From assembly GCA_029959085.1 (NCBI GenBank), contig JARWIR010000091.1:1860001-1924000 (forward strand): DNA of 64,000 bases, written 5' to 3'. Of the stretch, positions 10,925-20,400 are shown piece by piece. The notes under the pieces were generated by a model. It was not told the DNA's origin. It searched no databases and saw only the letters and a list, made by a program, of their open reading frames with translations. The position numbers and the translations under genes are program-made. Source of the DNA: Nemophila menziesii. Its lineage: Eukaryota > Streptophyta > Magnoliopsida > Boraginales > Hydrophyllaceae. Positions within the stretch are counted from its first letter, which is position 1, and the number at the start of each line of letters is the position of its first letter.

Positions 10925-12408
10925 ATGGTGAAGAAAGGAGCAAGTTCTAGTAAGAGGTAGGTTTCTTTGAAAACTTAAAGCCTATAAATTCGTGTGTTTA
11001 TTGTGCTTCGGTTATATTTTTTGACTAATTTCTATGTTATGGGTTATGTTTTGCTCGAGTTTAAATGGGTTATTATTTTTTCTTTGATATGGATCATGTG
11101 GTCAAAGCTATTTGCGAATCATTTGGGTATTAGGGTTCTAGTGTTTTAGGGTTTAGTTTGTTATTTAGTTTTACTCGATTTCTAGTCTATTCTAGGTTTT
11201 CTTTATCTTCATTTAAAAAATTTCGAATCTTGTAATTGAATGTCGTGTGATTGATTAAGTTTTATGTAGTTGATTGCCTCTTTTGTCGAATTGTGTATTT
11301 TGGTATTACAATTGTATATGTATGGGTGTTTTGGGAGTCTTATATGTGTTTGTTTGAAGCACTAGTTCATATAGAACAATGTTTAGTAATAGGGTATATT
11401 GGTAGTACGTTTATAAGTATTATACTTTACGATTCCAATAGTTCTCCAATTGTTTAAAAACTCTTCTATGTATCTAGGGCTACCCTTCTTGTCTTGTTCT
11501 AATTAGATAAATAATTATGTAGTTTGATCTAAATGTGTAAATGAACTTCGTTTTGAATCTTGTTTGAGATTGCTATCCTATCAAAAATGGTATTGTAGTT
11601 TAATTTTTACTATATATAGCATGAAATATTGATTTTTCTACTTTGTTGTTTCAAGATTTAAAGTAATTTTTGTTAATGTGTAGGGGGTCGACTTCCCGTT
11701 CGCGTAGTGAGCATCCCAAAACGAGTAAGGCGAAAGGCGTATCGGAGTTCTATGCGTAAGTTTTGAATTTAAGTATTGATTCTATTGCTTTATTGATATA
11801 TATAACATGGTATGTATTGGTTATCCGCAATCGTAGGTTAATAACGGCGCAAGAATACCGCGATATGTGTCCCGACGTACCCATTGACATGGATGCTCTT
11901 CGGGCTCGATTTTACGAGCTAACCCCGCGCATGAGGCGTGTATATGAGTCCAGTTACCGTGCTAGCTTGGAGGAGGTTGACGAGGAGGAGCTAAGCGATG
12001 ACGAGGTAAGCGATGACGAGGTAAGCGATGATGAGGGAATCGAGGATGCGTTGAGCAACGATGACGTGGAAAAAGTGTCTGTAAGGGGCGGGGTAAGCTA
12101 TTTTACATAACGTATATAAATTTTTATGTTTTGAAGTTTAAAATAAATTAAATTTTCTTATGTTGGTTTTATTTTAGATTAAGCTTGTTACGAAGCTTTC
12201 TTTAAACAAGATGACTAAACTTAGCAAACGGCTCACCGAAGGCCAAGTGAAGGCGGTTCAAGAGCTTGGGTTTGGTAGTCTATTGGGTTTTCCTAAAAGC
12301 TATATTAAACACGAATTTTGTCATTTTATGGTTGATTTTTTTGATGTGTCGCAGAAACAAACAAGGCCATTAGCAGACCAAGAAATGGTGGGTGGGTTGG
12401 CAAAATAG
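10925..12408 (+). pseudogene. Four-exon Ulp1-locus-like gene fragment with chimeric 3' end
   Basis: The model uses exons 10925-10956, 11684-11755, 11837-12092 and 12178-12408, all with GT-AG junctions and consistent phase (196 aa). The N-terminus is basic and Ser-rich (KKGASSSKR, TSRSRSEHPK). Exon 3 has an acidic repeat, three near-identical copies of a DDEVS unit. Exon 4 begins with LTEGQVKAVQELGFGSLLGF, which resembles the N-terminal block of plant proteins annotated as Ulp1 protease family and often carried by Mutator-like elements. No catalytic His/Asp/Cys region is present: after FMVDFFD the frame enters sequence that is the antisense of a truncated F-box gene and soon stops. So this is probably a broken or chimeric gene. 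It may still be transcribed, since every splice site is intact. The family call is from memory of motif style and is moderate. Confidence 0.5.
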
Positions 12409-12683
12409 CGCGGTGTCTCCACTTCCGTTGATTGTTGATCAAATGTGTCTGCAGAATACGATGATATTCTGGTTGATGGGAGTTGAGAATAAGGCATGTT
12501 AATAAGATAATAACCAACGCTATTTTGGGTTGAATTCAAATGCATTCTTACAAAGTACGGAGTACCAATCAACACTCGCCAACTTTGACATACACACTTC
12601 ATTCGCATCGGTTGCATGACGTTAAGGTTCACCAAAATTAGGATAATAATGCTTTCAGGAAGGGTTACATCTATTGTTTCCAT
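12345..12683 (-). pseudogene. Truncated F-box gene fragment
   Basis: The ORF starts at an ATG at 12683. Residues ~8-50 form an F-box: LPESIIILILVNLNV, then MKCVCQSWRVLIGTPYFVRM. Further on, SANGLVCFCDT matches the 'CNGL(V/I)C' motif that starts the associated C-terminal region of plant F-box proteins, which act as substrate receptors of SCF ubiquitin ligases. The frame then ends after about 113 codons, where intact relatives have 350-400. The break coincides with the 3' end of the gene on the other strand, near 12340-12350. It is most likely a pseudogene fragment. Confidence 0.7.
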
Positions 12684-13212
12684 TTGTGTGATTGAATTTG
12701 ATAGAGCAGTAAATTAGAAATGTGAATTGAGTATTGATGATAGTGTTTATATAGAGTATAGAATAACTAACTCATATCTTTGAGCGGGAACTGTTGTGTA
12801 GTTTGTGTAAACTTACAACTCTTTTTTGTTTGAAAAATGCAAACTTGTTGATGGCAATGTTACAATTCCACGTTCTTATGTTATGCAGTTTGTAAGAAGT
12901 GGAGAAGGGAAGTTATTTTGTGGGTTAGTTATTGTTGATATTAGTTCCGTATACCTTATAATATAGTCGAGATAATGCCTCAATAATGTTTAAATTAACC
13001 CATGCAAACTAACTACCAATATATTGTAATTCAAACATCTACAAATTCATCACACTAACATAACATAAAATCAAATTCATTACCAAAGTTGTTAAACCTG
13101 TTATCGAAACACAAATAGAAATTATTTGGAGTTAACAAGCACTTACCCCATTTAAAAAACTCAACAAATAAGCAACACGCTTAAATAAAAAACGGAATTT
13201 ATAAGAGAGATG
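12684..13212. other. Intergenic, nothing recognised
   Basis: AT-rich sequence without a supported gene, RNA or repeat. It may include the F-box fragment's old promoter. Confidence 0.5.
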
Positions 13213-13860
13213 CTAGATAAACTTGTACTCCCTATACTTGGGGATATTGCTTGCAACTTGTGTTTCTAAGTTGGAAATCCTAAAGTTTACTACTCCATCA
13301 ACCTTTGATAAAATGGACTCCAAGTTGGAAATCCGATTGTTGATGATTCGTAATTGACTCTCAACCCGCATATTGCTCTCTTCAATACCCTTGAACTTGA
13401 TGATTTCTTCCGCTAACGGCCTACTTACATCATTTTTATTTGCTAATATCGACTCAATCCTCGCAACCCTTTCATTTAATTTAATAACTTGACCATCTAC
13501 ACATTTGTTGCTTACTAGTATTTCATCGATTCGTTGCTCTATCCTTGAAGATCTTTTAAATTGGTCTTCTTTCTTGGTCTCCTCTTTGATGTTGGGTTTT
13601 GATGAAGTGGACGATGAACTATCACTATTTGCCTTAACTACTCTTTTAATTCTAGATCGAGTATAGAAGCTTGACTTACCGTGTTCAACCATGGTGGGAG
13701 GAGCCTTAATCAAACATGCATGTCCAGATTTATTCTTGGTACGCTTGGGGGATGGCTCCAAGTTTAACTTCCTCCTAGTTGCTTGCTTATTTTTTGGGAT
13801 GTTATATCTTCTTGTAGCCCTTGGACCCAATAAATATTCTTCATATGTTGCCTTCTTCAT
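13213..13860 (-). CDS. Hypothetical basic coiled-coil protein (215 aa)
   Basis: A single-exon frame with an ATG at 13860. The N-terminal ~90 residues are strongly basic with possible nuclear-localisation clusters (ATRRKLNLEPSPKRTKNK, SRIKRVVK) and a poly-Ser stretch. The C-terminal half has heptad-like spacing of Leu/Ile and charged residues (QRIDEILV, LNERVARIESIL, NNRISNLESIL, FRISNLETQV), suggesting two coiled-coil segments. No catalytic motif or known domain is recognised. It sits between a broken F-box gene and a GRF zinc-finger ORF pointing away from it, with only ~330 bp to that ORF's start codon. It may be a genuine lineage-specific gene or transposon cargo. Confidence 0.45.
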   Translation of the reverse strand: MKKATYEEYLLGPRATRRYNIPKNKQATRRKLNLEPSPKRTKNKSGHACLIKAPPTMVEHGKSSFYTRSRIKRVVKANSDSSSSTSSKPNIKEETKKEDQFKRSSRIEQRIDEILVSNKCVDGQVIKLNERVARIESILANKNDVSRPLAEEIIKFKGIEESNMRVESQLRIINNRISNLESILSKVDGVVNFRISNLETQVASNIPKYREYKFI

Positions 13861-14095
13861 TCTCGCTATGCATAAAACACAAAAATTGAAAGTGGGTGTT
13901 CTAATGAATAATGAAGTGGGTAGAGGGAGAAAGTAGAAGAGAAGAAGAAGAAAAGGTAATAACTATGTGGGGTAGGGGTATGTAGGGTAAAATAATAAAT
14001 ATATATTATTAAAATATTGAAAAAGGAATCTTGCCATTGTAATGAATGCAGAAGCTTCCCCCACCCACCACCCACCACAAAAACACTTCCAACGG

Positions 14096-14104
14096 CTATA
14101 TAAT
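14096..14104 (+). promoter_or_regulatory. TATA box of the GRF zinc-finger ORF
   Basis: CTATATAAT lies ~85 bp upstream of the ATG at 14187, a normal distance for a plant Pol II promoter with a ~50-base leader. It favours 14187 over the upstream in-frame ATG as the true start. Confidence 0.5.
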
Positions 14105-14186
14105 CAACCCTATGTTACCATATAATCTTGAATACAACCAAACACACCTCATCCACCACCAAAGCTTTTGTGAATATTTGAAGAAG

Positions 14187-14534
14187 ATGGTTTCATCCAA
14201 CAAGGGAACCAAAGGTTTTATCCATGTAGTGCCCGCCCAATGCTGTTGCAAACCTCCGCGTGTAGACCTGAATCCAATTATAACCCGAGGTAATGAAAAC
14301 GGGAATTACGGGGCTTTGTATTTCGCATGTCCATTTTGTGGGTTTTTTAGTTGGTGTCGTCCAATGGTTGAAAGAAACATCCAAGACTTTGAAGAAGCAT
14401 CATCTTCAACAAACCTAGGGGTGCATCACATTGTGAGACAACCAAACAACAACTCATTTAATGAGATTAAGCAACTCGTGTACTTTATGTGTTTCTTGAT
14501 GTGTATGATTGTCTCTATTATGGATTTTAAGTAA
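14187..14534 (+). CDS. Small GRF-type zinc-finger protein with C-terminal hydrophobic tail
   Basis: About 115 aa from the ATG at 14187; a longer in-frame start lies at 14046, but a TATA box sits between the two. Near residues 14-55 it has a Cys-rich start (AQCCCKPPR), Arg-Gly-Asn, a Tyr-rich strand (GALYFACPFCGFFSWCRPM), and the C-P-F-C-G-F-F-x-W pattern of GRF zinc fingers. In larger proteins this finger binds single-stranded nucleic acid. The last ~22 residues (LVYFMCFLMCMIVSIM) look like a single membrane anchor, giving a tail-anchored layout. Plants have a poorly studied family of small GRF proteins like this (At4g04775 type). A paralogue in the opposite orientation lies at 15740-16210. 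Function unknown. Confidence 0.6.
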   Translation: MVSSNKGTKGFIHVVPAQCCCKPPRVDLNPIITRGNENGNYGALYFACPFCGFFSWCRPMVERNIQDFEEASSSTNLGVHHIVRQPNNNSFNEIKQLVYFMCFLMCMIVSIMDFK

Positions 14535-15095
14535 TATGTAATTCTATTTGCTTGTCTTTGTATTTTCTTAAATCATTCCATGTTGTATTTCACTCTTCTT
14601 ATTAATGTTGAACAAAAGAACCAAGAAAAAATGTGCATTCTTTTCGAGAGCAAGAGTTTGTTGGGTGGAACAAAAAAATAATCATATGAATGTTTGAATG
14701 AATAAAGGTTGGATGAACAACAAATTTTGATGAACCCACATAACATTTAACAATTATCACCATAAATCCGAGATGAACTAGTACACATAAAATAAAACAA
14801 GAATCAAAATGACATTCAAATCAGAGAACAATCCTTGGTTCACAACAACACAATCACACTAACGGTAAACACAACGTAATCAACAAACTAAGGGTAAACA
14901 TAAAACATTAATCAAAATAGCATTAGTGAACAACAAAAACAAGAAACATTTGGGTACTAAGATTGTTCATGGAGAAGGAGTTTTTTTTGTTCATACGTCT
15001 TCTTCATTCATACCTAACTCCTCCACCTCGTCTTGTTTGTTGAAAAATTCTTGGTTTTGTGAACCTTCATTCTTGAACTTGACTTATCCATTCTT
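14535..15095. other. Intergenic, nothing recognised
   Basis: AT-rich DNA between two small ORFs. No supported gene or repeat. Confidence 0.5.
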
Positions 15096-15317
15096 TTATA
15101 TGTTCTTCCACACACCCCATTTACCATCGTCTTTGTATTCTTTGGTTAAGTAAACATCCCAATTCCCACCTTGATTCTCAACTTTCGACTTCCAAACTCC
15201 CCATTTCCCATCCTCGTTGTGACGAGTTCTTTTTGGACGAGGACAAATAGCTTTCCTCCTCGTGTGCTTGGTGGGTGGGGGAGTGTTATTCGTCGTTTTA
15301 GTTAGTGAAGGATCCAT
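15096..15317 (-). CDS. Hypothetical 73-aa ORF with Trp-rich repeats
   Basis: From the ATG at 15317. The N-terminus is Thr/Pro-rich and basic (TRRKAICPRPKRTRH). The C-terminal half repeats a short unit twice: DGKWGVWKS and DGKWGVWKN, with a related GGNWDVYL between them. The repeat suggests selection at the protein level, but the ORF is short and may be an exon or a chance frame. No known family recognised. Confidence 0.3.
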   Translation of the reverse strand: MDPSLTKTTNNTPPPTKHTRRKAICPRPKRTRHNEDGKWGVWKSKVENQGGNWDVYLTKEYKDDGKWGVWKNI

Positions 15318-15739
15318 GGTGGGAGTATTTTTTTCGGTTAGAAATGGTGAATAAGGATGGACTTGAGGGAGGGTGTCTTTTGAGGGATGAAGGAGGAGTG
15401 TGTAAGTAGTAAAGCATGATTTGACCTACATATCTATTTCCAAGAAAAGTAAAGCATGTTGAGTGTGTAAGTAGCTTTTAGGGTTGCTAGTATCGTAATG
15501 TAGACAAGACAATTCAAGAACTAGTTTTTTAATATTAAAATAAGGAAAATACATAAAATATTACATAATTCTAAAATTCATTCATTCTTGCTACCACCCC
15601 TAACACCTTACTTTCCAAAACCGCCGGGGGGGGGGGGGGCGTTAAAATATTTTCACAAAAAGTAAACAATAATCATCAAGTCAACGCTTTTAACAAAACC
15701 ACCAAAATATGTCACCTTTCTTCCAAGATTCATCAAACC
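15318..15739. other. Intergenic stretch with a G14 run
   Basis: No gene seen. A homopolymer of 14 G lies at 15626-15639, unusual in such AT-rich sequence and prone to sequencing or assembly error. Confidence 0.5.
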
Positions 15740-16210
15740 CTACACCAACGAGCGAACTAACAACGCCATCAACAACAAAATAACATCAACCACCATCGCC
15801 TTCTTCCCGTTTTCCATGTACCAAGCTTGCTCGGGGACCATTTCGGGTTCATGAATAAGCTCCTCGGCTTGAGGCTCTTCGGGTTGCTCGTTCAAGAGAG
15901 CATTAGCTTGTTGCGCTATGGCTCCGTTCAACCAATCGTCCACAACACCATCAAAGAAGTTCTCCACGCGTACACTAGTAGGATGCATCAAGGAAACGTA
16001 ACCATGAAAGGGACAATCGTAGTATAGCTTACCGAGCTTGTTAGCATAGTCATAAGGATATATCTTGATATTGCATGTCCTTCCGCATATGCAATTCTTT
16101 CCTTCCCAACGAAGGTCCAAGAAGTTCGCCGGATCATTGGGATCTAGATTATCACCTAAACAATAGACGTTGTCACTTGGAGAAGAGGAGATGGAAGAAA
16201 GGGCCGACAT
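15740..16210 (-). CDS. Second small GRF-like zinc-finger protein with C-terminal hydrophobic tail
   Basis: 156 aa from the ATG at 16210. Residues ~38-78 carry CICGRTCNIKIY, then KLGKLYYDCPFHGYVSLMHP. The layout matches the GRF ORF at 14187-14534 (LYFACPFCGFFSW), with His in place of the third Cys ligand. An acidic Pro/Glu-rich spacer follows (NEQPEEPQAEEL), then a hydrophobic C-terminus (VVDVILLLMALLV) after a Lys pair, again suggesting a tail anchor. The gene ends about 1.2 kb from its paralogue on the opposite strand. It lies directly next to the ragged 3' end of retroelement A. Function unknown. Confidence 0.6.
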   Translation of the reverse strand: MSALSSISSSPSDNVYCLGDNLDPNDPANFLDLRWEGKNCICGRTCNIKIYPYDYANKLGKLYYDCPFHGYVSLMHPTSVRVENFFDGVVDDWLNGAIAQQANALLNEQPEEPQAEELIHEPEMVPEQAWYMENGKKAMVVDVILLLMALLVRSLV

Positions 16211-16317
16211 ATCCTACAATATTACCATAGTAAGTAAATGATTCAAAAAACAAAAACAAAGATCATTGCTTGATGGGGGATTTTCGAGAGTACTTGCATG
16301 TGTATATTACAAAGCAT

Positions 16318-16539
16318 TTATAGGATATGTTTGTTCTTGTCTGTCGGCTTTGATGATACCCTCATCCTTGCTGTTAATTTCCCGTGTTGTGGTGGTACAG
16401 GTGCCTTTTCTTCTTGTGTTTCTTCAGTAGGCTCATCAAGATTGATGGCCTTTTCAAGTGTAGAACCAGGCAAATTCTTGTTCTTCCCTAGGATACAACA
16501 CCTCTTCTTGTAATCCAAAGCATATGTTCTGTTTGTCAT
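16318..16539 (-). pseudogene. Element A accessory ORF remnant
   Basis: 73 aa beginning MTNRT, as does the accessory ORF of element B (MKMTNRT at 31038). It is in the same place relative to the GC-rich repeats and the pol end. The rest is basic and diverged (KKRCCILGKNKN, PTEETQEEKAP). It stops far short of the ~400 codons seen in B, so it is a remnant or a truncated form. Confidence 0.5.
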
Positions 16540-16889
16540 GGTTGAATTGACCCCAAACTCAAGTTATACCAAGGATAGAATAAAGTTAAGAAAACTTGGT
16601 ATAGCTTGAGTTTCTTGCTTGGATTAGATGAAGGAAGTTGTTTTCTTGATGAATCTTGGAAGAACTCTTGAAAGCTTGATGATCTTGATTGTGTTTAAAG
16701 GTGTTTTGGGATGAATTTGATGAAGAGGTTATGTTTATGGAGGATGGAGGATGGAGGAGAGATTTGATGATGTTAATGTGTTTGTTGTGGAGGTTTAATC
16801 AAGCTTCAAGGTGTTTTTATAGGGTTGGGAGCTGGAAAATTCGTTTGGAAGAGGCTAGGGTTTATCTCCTTAAGGTTAGAAGTTGACTG

Positions 16890-17290
16890 GGCTTCGAACT
16901 CTTCACAAACCGCCTGGCGCGGTGCATCCCTGCGGTGCATGGGGTATACCGCGGGGTACACCGCAGCACTGCTGGTGTGATTTTTCGCGCTTCTGCCTTG
17001 AACCCGTGCTAGCACCCCGTGGCACGCGTTTTTGCCCTGCGGTGCAGGGGTGCGGTGCATGGGGTAGTCCGCACATACTCCGTCAAAAAACCCGCGGTAC
17101 ATACCCCGTGGCACGCGTTTTGGGCGTGCGGTATAGGGCGCGGTGCACCGCGGCTATCAGCTTCTTTTTTTTTCTTGCTTCTGGATAAGACCCGTGGTGC
17201 GCGACCCGTGGTACGGGTTTTTGGGGCACGGTAGATCCCTGCGGTATAGGGGGTACACCGCGGGGTAGTCCGCGCCAGCCTTGAATTTTC
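16890..17290 (-). repeat. GC-rich ~100-bp tandem repeats of element A
   Basis: A GC-rich island in an AT-rich element. ACCCCGTGGCACGCGTTTT-like words occur at about 17009, 17103 and 17200, so the period is near 95-100 bp. Each unit also holds GCGGTGCA or GCGGTATA palindromes. The reverse complement (AAAACCCGTGCCACGGGG) is the core of the matching repeats in B and C. Confidence 0.75.
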
Positions 17291-17495
17291 CAAAAAAAAA
17301 TTTCTCCTAGCACCCCAAACTCGATTCCTGCACCATTAACACAATACCCTTCTCATTTCTTTAAAAGTAGACACTAAAACTCGATACTAACTTAGAATTA
17401 TACACTAGGAATTGAAAAACTGAAAGCAATAAACTAATATACATTAAAATGGCTTTTGTTTAACGTCGTTAAGCTCGACGGGTTACCTCTCGCAT

Positions 17496-20400
17496 CTATT
17501 CAGCTTCAAGGAGGTACATGACCTCCCCCGGATGTGGATCAATTCTGCGATTGGTATCCTCGCCTACATGGTACAGTTTTAGACGATGCCCATTCACCAT
17601 AAAGGTGCGTTGTTCGTCTGGATTCTCGATCTCTATCGCTCCATGAGGCGTAACTTTGGTCACCACGAACGGACCAGACCACTTTGATCTCAACTTGCCC
17701 GGATAGTTGCTGAACTTGGAGTTATACTTGAGGACCATCTGTCCAACTTTGAATTTCTTCTCACGAATGCGATTGTCATGCCATCTCTTTGTTTTTTTCT
17801 TTGTAAAGTTTGGCATTCTCATAGGCATGAAATCGAAACTCGTCAAGTTCATTCAACTTCATCATACGATTCTCCGCAGCTAAGGTTGGATCCATATTCA
17901 TCTCCGCAATTGCCCAATAGGCACCCATTTCAAGCTCAAGAGGTAAGTGACAAGCCTTACCATAAACAATACGATACGGATATGCACCCACAGGCGTCTT
18001 GAACGCAGTACGATATGCCCACAACGCATCATCTAATTTCATTGACCAATCCTTGCGTGTGGAACCAACTGTCTTCTCAAGAATGGATTTGATCTCTCGA
18101 TTAGAGACCTCAGCTTGACCATTGGCTTGTAGATGATACGCGGTAGATACACGATGTCTCACACCATACTTCTCTAGAACTTTCTTCAGATATTTGTTCA
18201 CAAAGTGTGAACCTCCGTCACTGATAATAACTCGAGGTGTTCCATGTCTAGTGAAGATGTGTGATTTCAAGAATTTAATCACTACTCGCGAATCGTTAGT
18301 TGGTAGAGCTACAACCTCTACCCATTTAGACACGTAATCAACAGCTAGTCGGATGTACAGATTTCTGTTAGATGGTACAAAAGGACCCATGAAATCAATA
18401 CCCCATACATCGAATATCTCAACTTCCAGAACATTATTACGCGGCATCTCATCTATCTTAGATATATTACCAGTAAACTAGCATCTGTGACACTTCTTGA
18501 CATACTCATGACAATCCTTATGTAAAGTGGGCCAATAAAAACCGGATTGTAGTACCTTTGCAGCTGTACGGTCTCCTTTGAAGTGCCCTCCGTATGGTGA
18601 ATCATGACAACCCATAATAATGGATAGAATATCTTTATCTGGTATGCATCTCTTCACCATCTGATCACTGCATGTTTTGTAGAGGAAAGGATCCTCCCAA
18701 AAGAATTGTTTCGCTCAGTGGGCTAGTCTTTTTTTCTCTTGTGAGGTAGCTCCTTGAGGAAAAGAACCACTCACAATAAGATTTGCAATATCCGCATACC
18801 AAGGAGTCTCTAATGAATAAACTGAAAACAAAATCTCGTCAGGAAACTCTTCTCTAACCAACTCAGGTCCTCCATTAGACTCAGAACCTTCAAGACGTGA
18901 CAAATGATCAGCAACCTGATTATCACAACCCTTTCGATCCCGAATCTCTAAATCAAACTCTTGCAACAGTAAAACCCATCTAATCAACCTCGGCTTCGCA
19001 TCTTTCTTCTCCATAAGGTATTTAATCGCAGAATGGTCGGTAAACACCACAACTTTTGCCCCAAGGAGGTAGGAACGAAATTTGTCAAATGCATACACGA
19101 CAGCTAGTAATTCCTTCTCGGTTACAGTATAGTTTATTTGAGCACTTGTGAAGGTTTTACTAGCGTAGTAGATGGAATGAAATACCTTTTCTTTTCTTTG
19201 ACCCAGAACAGCACCCATCGCAAGATCACTAGCATCACACATAATCTCAAACGGAAGCTTCCAATCAGGAGGTAAAACAATAGGTGCAGAAATAAGCTTC
19301 TCCTTAATCTCGTTGAATGCCTTTATGCAAGCTTCATCAAAAAGGAATTTGGTGTCCTTCTCAAGTAAGTTGCACAATGGCTTAGAGATTTTGGAGAAGT
19401 CCTTGATAAAACGTCGGTAAAAACCAGCATGACCCAAAAAGCTTCTTACCCCTTTTACAGAAATAGGAGGGGGAAGAGTCTTGATTACCTCAATCTTCGC
19501 ACGGTCAACTTCCAAACCAGCACTTGAAACCTTGTGACCCAACACTATACCCTCTCGAACCATAAAATGACACTTCTCCCAGTTCAAAACTAAATCCGTC
19601 TCCTTGCATCGAATCAATACCTTCTCCAAGTTTCGTAAACACTCCTCAAAGTTATCACCAAACACAGAATAGTCATCCATAAATACCTCAAGGAAATCAT
19701 CAATCATATCCCAGAAGATTGCCATCATACATCTTTGAAAGATAGCAGGTGCATTACATAATCCGAATGGCATCCTTCGGAAGGCAAAGGTACCAAAAGG
19801 ACACGTAAAGGTTGTCTTGTGTTGGTCTTTTGGATTCACATAAATTTGATTGTATCCTGAATATCCATCCAAAAAGCAATAATATTCTCTACCAGCTAGC
19901 TTGTCCAACATCTGATCAATAAACGGAAGAGGGAAGTGATCTTTTCTGGTGGCCTTGTTCAACTTCCTATAATCCATACATACTCTCCAACCAACAACGG
20001 TCCTTGAGGGAATGGCTTCATTTTGCTCGTTCAAGATGGTAGTAATACCACCCTTCTTTGGTACGCATTGAACTGGACTCACCCATTCACTGCTAGCTAT
20101 GGGATAGATGATTCCCGCATCTAGCAACTTGATAACCTCTTTCTTCACTACTTCCTTCATAGCTGGCATCAATCTTCTTTGTCCTTCAACTGAGCGCGCG
20201 TTTTCATCGTCTAGAATGATTTTGTGTTGGCAATAGGAAGGACTAATACCTTTGATGTCAGCAATAGTCCAACCAATTGCCTCTTTGTTAGCTCTCAGTA
20301 TGCACAACAGTTTGTCTTCTTGAGGACCTGTTAAAGTAGCTGAAACAACAACAGGTAGAGTGTTGTTAGTACCTAAATACGCATACCTCAAGTGTGATAG

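Noticed and set aside
16806..17313. Many overlapping Arg/Pro-rich frames on both strands
   Set aside because: All arise from the GC-rich tandem repeats of element A; open frames on every strand are a composition effect.
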